A stretch of DNA of 64,000 bases. It comes from Plutella xylostella. Its lineage: Eukaryota > Arthropoda > Insecta > Lepidoptera > Plutellidae. Location of the stretch: NCBI RefSeq assembly GCF_932276165.1, contig NC_064007.1:5838001-5902000 (forward strand). Direction: 5' to 3'. Of the stretch, positions 51,464 to 59,600 are shown piece after piece. Position 1 is the first letter of the stretch, and every line of letters begins with the position of its first letter. Both the position numbers and the translations under genes were made by a program. Under the pieces are notes generated by a model, which searched no databases, was not told the DNA's origin, and saw only the letters and a list, made by a program, of their open reading frames with translations.

Positions 51464-51783
51464 AATAAAAAGTAGCCTATGTTCTTTCTCAGGGTCTAGA
51501 CCATATGTATACCAAATTTCATTCATATCCGTTCAGTAGTTTTGGCGTGAAAGAGTAACAGACAGACAGACAGACAGACAGTTCCGGATATAACCAACAG
51601 ATGGCACTAAAAGCGCAATACAGAGATCTTGTATGGAACCGAGGCGAATTAATATGAAGATCCTACATCGCGGTATTAAAGTTTTTCAGTTGTCTGAAAT
51701 AAATACAAAACCTAATACGTTAAATCTATTCTATAGTAAGAGAGTCAGACAGTGACTTTCGCATTTATAATATTAGTTAGGAT
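51464..51783 (+). mobile_element. lepidopteran repeat GCTGTTCCCGCGAGC, split copy
   Basis: Central and (CAGA)n part at 51464-51581 and the TTTATAATATTAGTTAGGAT end at 51764-51783, with other sequence between. A head at 50117-50173 may belong to the same old copy. Confidence 0.6.
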
Positions 51784-51789
51784 AAGACG

Positions 51790-52050
51790 CATATGCGCTG
51801 ACATGTACCATACCATCGCTCTTTCGGTGAAGGAAAAACATCGTGTGGAGACCTGCATATCTTGATTTAGCCTTGATTTAGCTCATCTAGATATGTGAAC
51901 CCAGCAACCCGCAGTGGAGTGGACAAGCGTGGTGGGAAATGATCCAGGCTTAGCAAGGCAGTTTAGACCTTGGGGATATGCACAAAGCTTCCATTCGAGA
52001 GAGCCAGGTGCAGGTACTGTCACCCTTACAGATAATAGAATAGAATAGAG
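51790..52050 (+). mobile_element. SINE family C, body
   Basis: GCTGACATGTACCATACCAT through CCGCAGTGGAGTGGACAAGC to the (AGAAT)n tail; head absent. Confidence 0.85.
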
Positions 52051-52242
52051 GTGCGTGTAAGTTAGCTAACCATAGGCCGCCTAGTTTGGTACCTACTTGG
52101 TGACATGGTCATGCTCACGTTACTTTTTAGTACATTGTGTGAGTGAAGATATTTTATTATTGCAGACTGATTATGAAGTGTAGGTACTTACGACATTTTT
52201 TTACGAATATTTATTGTTAGCTACTGTGCGCATCCTTTTTTT

Positions 52243-52887
52243 ACCCGACTGCCGAAGGAGGAGGGTAATGTTTTTCGATTGTATGTTTGTATGTATGTAT
52301 GTTTGTCTGTTTCTTTGTTCCCTCGTATAGCCTAAACGACTTGATAGATTTTGATGTATGAGGTATCGTTGGAAGCGTATTGATTGCGCGATGGTTATAG
52401 GCTATATGACGTTACATTTAAATTTACATAGCGCCCTCTAGAGAAAATAACGTGATGATCGAAAAAAAAATATTATTCCTACTATTCCGTGTGGGGTATC
52501 AAATGAAAGGACTTGATTTGCACATTAAAAAATATGGATATTGTAGGTATTTAAATAACAACACCAAAATGATTGAAATAAAAAATGTTCATGAACTAAA
52601 ACCCGACTACTGACGTAAAATTTCATAAAATAAAAACAACTAAAAAGTTACAAATAAAAAAATATAATTATAAACAAACAAAAAGCCCGACTGCACGCTA
52701 AAAAGATGAAAACAAGCCCCAATGTTAATGGAAAGTATCGCAGGCGGGGACCAACTTGACCACAACACAAGGTATCTGACCTATCTAGGTAACATTCAGC
52801 TAAATTGTGAACTCTCTGCTGGTCCCCGCCTTCGATACTTTCCATTAACATTGGGGCTTGTTTTAATGTGCAGTCGGGTTTTTTTTT
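52243..52887. mobile_element. repeat with nested foldback
   Basis: Starts TTACCCGACTGCCGAAGGAG, a repeat form I associate with Lepidoptera, with short TATGT tandem repeats and the phrase CCGTGTGGGGTATCAAATGA shared with 18062-18648. A foldback sits at 52712-52861 with 42-bp arms (one mismatch region) starting ACAAGCCCCAATGTTAATGG, and an outer CCCGACTGCAC/GTGCAGTCGGG pair encloses it. Confidence 0.75.
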
Positions 52888-53317
52888 TGTTTATTTGACG
52901 ATGGGCACAGAATAATAACTAGTTATGGGTATCATCATCATTGGCCACGACATCTTGATCAGATGATAGTTGCAGCGTCAATCCATTCGAGTTATGGGTA
53001 AATCCTTTGAATAATAACGATTTCTCGCCGGGTAAATCTTTTTTTAGTCTTGCAATGATTATATAAAAATAAAACCTTTATTTTCTCTCAGAATAATAAC
53101 TAGTTCGATACACTGCCATCTATTGAACGTATTTTGTACTATAAGACAACTTTTCTTTTTTGAGGTTAATTATGTTGCCATGTTTGTATTTTTTAATCTA
53201 GCAATAATTATTTTTAAATATATTTTTTACTTTAATTACACTATATTTGGACATTTCACTTTAAGAAATGTATAAAATATTAAGTTTTATGCCAAATAAA
53301 CGCAAAATATTTTTTTT

Positions 53318-53566
53318 TTATGCAATAAATGTTGGGTTATTAAATTTTAAAATAAAACATGCAGTGCCATCTTGTGGTAGAAATACGCGAAAAAAATAGT
53401 TTCCGTCAAAAGAAACGGAAAAACACGAACGAGCGTCGCCTCGGTCCGATATCAGCTGAATTATTCGGCTAAAATGCCCTGGCACGGGCATACGTAGTCG
53501 TCGGTCCGCCATTACGACGCAGCCGAGACACGTTTGTCGTATTTAGTTGAATATTTTCGTTTATAA
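53318..53566 (+). promoter_or_regulatory. probable MED26 promoter and 5' UTR
   Basis: The 250 bases before the MED26 start rise in GC content and CpG content (CGAGCGTCGCCTCGG, GTCGTCGGTCCGCC) against AT-rich surroundings and carry no repeats. No clear TATA box is seen. The transcription start is inferred, not located. Confidence 0.4.
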
Positions 53567-53629
53567 ATGAGTAATAACGCTCATGATCTAAGTAAACGAC
53601 TTCTGAATGCGTTGGATAACAGTTACAAT
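53567..53629 (+). CDS. MED26: MED26 exon 1
   Basis: Codes residues 1-21, MSNNAHDLSKRLLNALDNSY N, the first helix of the TFIIS-N domain. TAA directly precedes the ATG in frame. Donor GTAAGT. Confidence 0.9.
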
Positions 53630-56600
53630 GTAAGTTTGCGAGTTTTAACCAAAATAAGTGGGTGAATCAAGTCGAAGATATGGAAACGGTCCCCACGAGC
53701 CCATGACACCCGATTCTATGTTACAATTTGGCCTCCCTGAGGTTGCTATTATCGTTTCTGGATGTTGCAAGACGTTGTAAAATGTAGCTTCAGCCGCGAT
53801 GTGGGCTACACGTAGTGTGAAGTGCTTGATGCGAGAGAAAATATTTGGTGTCGAAGTGTATACGTGAGCGATTCGGGTGCGGGATGGGGGGCCACTGACG
53901 TCGCCAGCCCGCCGCCCCTCAACCCTCCGTCCTCAGTGCCAAATGTTTTGCAATGTGAAAGTGCGGAATTGTGCCACGCACGACCTCTCCTGCAGATTTT
54001 CTCGGTCTCACCCCTGTCGCTATGCTAAAGCTGTTGAAATCGTTTGGTGAAAATGTGTTTTTTGTCATTACCATTGACCTTCTGTAAGTACTTGACTGCT
54101 AGCGATCACCGCGAGGACACCTCGTGTGGGCCGACGGAAATAGAAGAAACACCCTGTGTATTTTATTTTCTACAATTTGCTACTAAATTATGAAATATTA
54201 TTCTTTGCCATTCTAAATTGTGAAACAATTGGGCAATGCTAGAATTCAGTTAGCACCCTCATGGTATATTAGGCTCCACTGTTTCCAAGGGAACAAATAC
54301 TAGTAATATGATCCCGAGGGGTTTGAAAGCAAATTCTTGATAAGTAAATTCCTGATACATTCCTTACTCACTCTCATAATCCTACATTTCAATAACATTA
54401 TAAATCTCCAACAAAATATCATGGAATAATCCTATAGATTATTTCAGTATTGCTGAATTTGAGAGCTTTTAGACATTGTAAGCTCTGTTCATACATTTAT
54501 AAAGATCACCAATAGTGATATAACCTCAAACACTAACTAATAGCAAATGAGGTTAACTTTACATGTAATAGTTTGTATGCTGTTGCCGAGGTCAAAATGT
54601 GTATGAAGTCTGAATTATGAACCTTAGATACAATATAATAATATGTGTGGTCATCTCACAAACTGCTTTAGAATAGAATATTGTTACATTTGACACCATT
54701 ATTAGCTAAAAATTGTATAATCTGAATTTTTTCATTAAGTTATTTGGAAAGAAACTTGTAATTTCTTTCATACGGCTCCAATAGCAAAATTATAAGTTTT
54801 TAATGGTGAAGAAACCATGTAATTTTTGCCAATAATTATAAGTAACAGTCCTGTGTTATCAAAATTACAGTTATCAGTTTACTATCAAGAGACGGATGTT
54901 TTTCTTTATGTATTATCACAATAATAATATACAATGTTTAGATTCTGTTTCTGGATTCATGAAAAAACTTCAGAAGTATCTAGTTATATCTAGTCGGAGT
55001 TCAATAGTCAGGCTGACTGATCCATCATCCATACACATTTTGAACTGCTGGACGGATATTTTTATTTTATTTCATTGGGTGATTCTAGAAGTTTTCAACA
55101 ATTTTGTATGATTGTAGAAATTATGGTGTTGAATTAATAAATAGTTAGCAATTTCAGCAGCATTAGCGAGTGCATTTCCTTAAATTATGAATAATGCTGG
55201 CATCTGAGCAGATAAAAAAAGTAATTTGTATGGGATTCTTAAAACCATTCTGCTTATCAACAATGTGCAGCCTGCAATCATCTACTTACATACAATAGTT
55301 AAAAAAATGCTCCTATTTTTGAATCCATTGAAAGATTGAGTGTGTGTAAGTTTTGAAGAAAATTTAAACATGAATAGAATTAGAAAACAAGGAGCTAGAT
55401 TCTGTCATCATCATTATTTTGACCCAGTGAAAATTTCCAGGATATTCTTAATTATTAATTACATTTTCTTGGATATTATTAATTACAAGTCTCTTAGAAA
55501 GAATTGTTACATATGTTGGTAAATATGTTACAAGTACACTGATGACAGGCATCCGCCTACACTGAAACGGGATATAGTATTTGAATTACAAAATTAGAAC
55601 ACATTGAGAACAGAGGGTATTATATTATTCTGGTAAAGTTTATACATGACCTTAAGAGCTGGGCATAATTATGTACTAAGACTACAAATAATCCTGATTA
55701 AATGGATTTGCTAATTTGTTTCACCATTTTTTATTATTTTTTCCAGGTTGTCGACATGCATGCTGTTAATGAAATCATATCCATTTTGGAAAAGTTCAAT
55801 ATCACAAAAGAGCTGTTGGAGGTAAGAAAATCATTGTCTACTTAATTATTTACCTTTCTTAGTATTCAAGAACATGTTTTACCATTATGGAAACTCTTTC
55901 AGTGAGTTAGCAACTAAACCTGGTCAGTGAGCAACAACTTATTTATTTATTTAATCCTTTATTGCACAAATTTATAAATAAGTATACAAAGGGTGGACTT
56001 AATGCTAAAAGCATTTTCAACCAGTCAACCCACAGGAAGTACAGGAAAAATTATGTTAAAGGTGTGCAAAAAAAAAGAAAGAAATTGCAATGTCACTCAA
56101 TAATTATTGTACCTAACAATAAATAGAATACATAAATATAAATAATATAATAATAAACTATAAATATATGTATACTTGTATAAATAGAATACACAAATAG
56201 AAATAATATAATAATAAACTATAATATATACTTGTATAAATATATATGTATATCGAAGAAATAGATTAATATACATATACCTATTATTAATATCATTTAC
56301 ATACATACTTATCTGGCTGGCTGATCCGTTCACCGCGCTGAGAAACCCTTGTCCACCTCCAGTGCTTGTCACTGTCTCGCTAAGAAGAGATATATTGGTA
56401 CTTTCATATTAGATTGAAGGGTTTGGAAGAAAAATGGAGAGACCTTTGACCAGAAGTGGGAAAATAAGTAGGCTTAAAATAAAACTTAATGATGTACTTG
56501 GCTTACAACTATGGATGCTTAAACAATACTATAAAAAAATGTACTTACACTAGAAAGCCTTATCAATATTTCTGACTTCATCTCTGCAAAGTTTGAAGTG

Positions 56601-59600
56601 TGTAAAGGACATTGACCCCACATGGAGGCATCCAGTGACCTGAATGGCGCTCGCCAATTTCCATATTCTTACCGAAAAAACGAGTTCAATCAATAACTTA
56701 TTATTTATGGCTTACCAGTCCTGTACTGTAGGTACTTATTTTATTGTTTACATACCATGGATGAGGAAAGCTGAGACCAGAAAATATTGGTCGCCAAAAT
56801 TACGAAACATAATTTTATAATATACACTCGCAATCAATGAAAATTGCCCCAATTTTTTTAAACATTTAAGATTTAACACAATATTTATGGCCAAATAAGG
56901 TTGCCTCGATGATATTGCATATGGACGTTTTTCCTAGCTTTAGTACACATTTGAAGCTATACTAAGATAGTTTTATGTACAATCCTACAACACATAGAGC
57001 TGGTCTATTGTACTTCTAAATACTTACTTCATTCACAACCTAGCAAGAAGGAAGCTTAGGGGTGCAACTTTCTTTCATACCATACCATAGCTTCCTCTTT
57101 CTATAATACGTAAGTACATGGCCATCCAAGCTTTCCTATTCAGCTTTTCCAGGCTGTACACTAAATATATGCTACAACTACAACTTATTCCAAACTCTAT
57201 CCTCACAATTCCTCTCCTTCTACCACCAGACCAGCAAGCATGTGAACCACTACAACTTATTCAAACTTATTACTTATTATATCCTTACATGGTATTCTCT
57301 TCCACCCACAGACCACCAGACTAGGCAAGCATGTGAACCACTACAACTTATTCAAACTTATTACTTATTATATCCTTACATGGTATTCTCTTTTACCCAC
57401 AGACCACTAGACTAGGCAAGCATGTGAACCACTACAACTTATTCTAAGCCCTACCCTCATCCTCACGCTAATTCTCTCTCCCTCCACCCACAGACCACCA
57501 GATGTGAATGACTACAAGTTATTCTAAGCCTTACCCTCACCTCACTTGAATTCTTAAACCCACAGACCATCCAATTCTGCAAGCATGTGAACCACTACCA
57601 CTTATTCTATCCTCACACGGTATTCTCTTCTACCCACAGACCACCAGACTTGGCAAACATGTGAACGAGCTGCGGCGCAAGACCTCGGACCCGACGCTGG
57701 CGCGGCGCGCCAAGGTGCTGGTGAAGCGATGGCGGGACCTCGTCATACCGGCCGTCAACTCGCCCAAGCAAACTGGTAACTTATATTCTATTCTATTTTA
57801 TTCTTAAGGACCATACCAGAAATTAGGGCATGTATACAAAACTGCGTTGCGACGTCGCATCGCAAAAATCTGCGACTGTTTTGACAGTTTTTGAGGGCAA
57901 ATGCTTGATTACTGTCGCAGGTTTTTGCGTTTTTTTGTGAGAGAACTAGAGTAACCGACATAGAGAGAACTCTTAAAATCTGCAAGCTGAAGTGGCAGTG
58001 GGCCGGCCAGATATGCCGAAGAACCGATGGCCTGTTGAGCAAACCAGTTCTCAAGTGTGTCAGTTCAGGAGAAATACATTATAAATCTAAATATTACTTT
58101 AGTTACTCGTGTTTATTTCTATCCAATTACGTATGTACTTGTTCATAACTGATGTTGTATTGTTTTCTTTTCCAGCGCTGCCGGGGTCGAACCGATCTTC
58201 GGCCGAGCGACAGATGCGGCGGCTGGGCGGCACCCCGCTCACCTCCCCCGCACTCGCGCTTACCAGGGTAACATATATTTTACTATATTACTGGCCATCG
58301 AAAAAGAAGTTGTCACTTAGCACACACTGAAACGGTTTACATTAAAAACTAAAAAAAATACAGGAAACAGTACAATACAAAACAAAGAGTAACATAAAAG
58401 GGTTTTGTCCTAAGCATCAAAAAGGCCCTCATAAGGTGACCTCGGTCCCTATCATGTCACAACAATGAGAAACAATGTTTAATATTTTCCATGAAATAGT
58501 AAACATTGTAATTTTGTTTATTTGCAGCAAGTTGTGAGCCCGGCGGTGAACAGCCCCAGGCCAGTTTCAAGACCAGGTAACATAACACATTTATAAAACA
58601 ACACATCCACCAAAGTTACGTTAAAAAAATCCACTAAAACTAGAATCTACTATAAAATCTCGCTCTAAATGCTGTGGCAACCTCGCAAAGTAAATCCATG
58701 AATGTTTCAGCCATTTTGTATAATCTTCTTCCTGACTATTTCGGTGAGGACAGTCTACAGATACCCTGTACATTGTACAACTTAACCACTGAACCTCCCA
58801 GCCTCAACGCTCACCCATGAATACCCTATATGTTCCACCCAGGACTTGCTACAAACACTCTGAACGTCCCAGCCTCAAGTCTCATTTACGAACAGCCCGT
58901 ATAACCCTTCCTGCTTGCAACAAACACCCTGTATAACCCCCACCCCTGTATGTTCCATCCAGGCCTAGATCCCAACCTCAAATCTCACCCAAACCAACCT
59001 GTATAACCCCACCCTCAATCTCTCAGCTTCAAGTCTTCCCTACAAACACCACATATTTGACGGTCGAATGGCGTAGTGGTTAGTGGCCCTGACTGCTATG
59101 CCGAAGGTCCCGGGTTCGATTCCCGGCTGGGGCAGATATTTGTTTAAAAGACAAATATTTGTACTCGGGTCTTGGGTGTTGATATTTATATTTAATATGT
59201 ATCTATCTATGTATTTGTGTAGATATATCAGCTGTCCGATACCCATAACACAGGCTCTGCCTAGCTTGGGGTCGGATGGCCGTGTGTGAGATGTCCCCAC
59301 ATATTATTATTATTATTATTACATATAACCCTCCATCTGTATGTTACAAACACCCTGTATAACCCATCCCTTGTACATTCCAGCGTGGGGCGGCTACGAG
59401 TCGGACTCGCAGGACGTGATCCTCGTGGACGACGACCCGCCCCCCCCGCCGCCGCTGGTGGCCCCCTCGCCCGCTACGCGTGAGTACCCAACCAAATTCT
59501 AGAATATTCGACGCATAATGCCCCGTGCCTCACTCTCTATTAGAGGTTTTGTCTCGGGTGTAGACAAAACTATTCACTATCAAAACTACAGGCGAGCTCT

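Larger units (their letters stand above)
49195..53317. other. spacer between divergent MAST and MED26 genes
   Basis: Contains the probable MAST 5' UTR and promoter (49195 to about 49590), a MITE (49599-49757), a foldback (50464-50624), pieces of the GCTGTTCCCGCGAGC repeat (50117-50173, 51464-51581, 51748-51783), a SINE head (51306-51385), a SINE body (51790-52050) and a nested foldback (52243-52887). No gene is supported in the rest. Confidence 0.6.
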
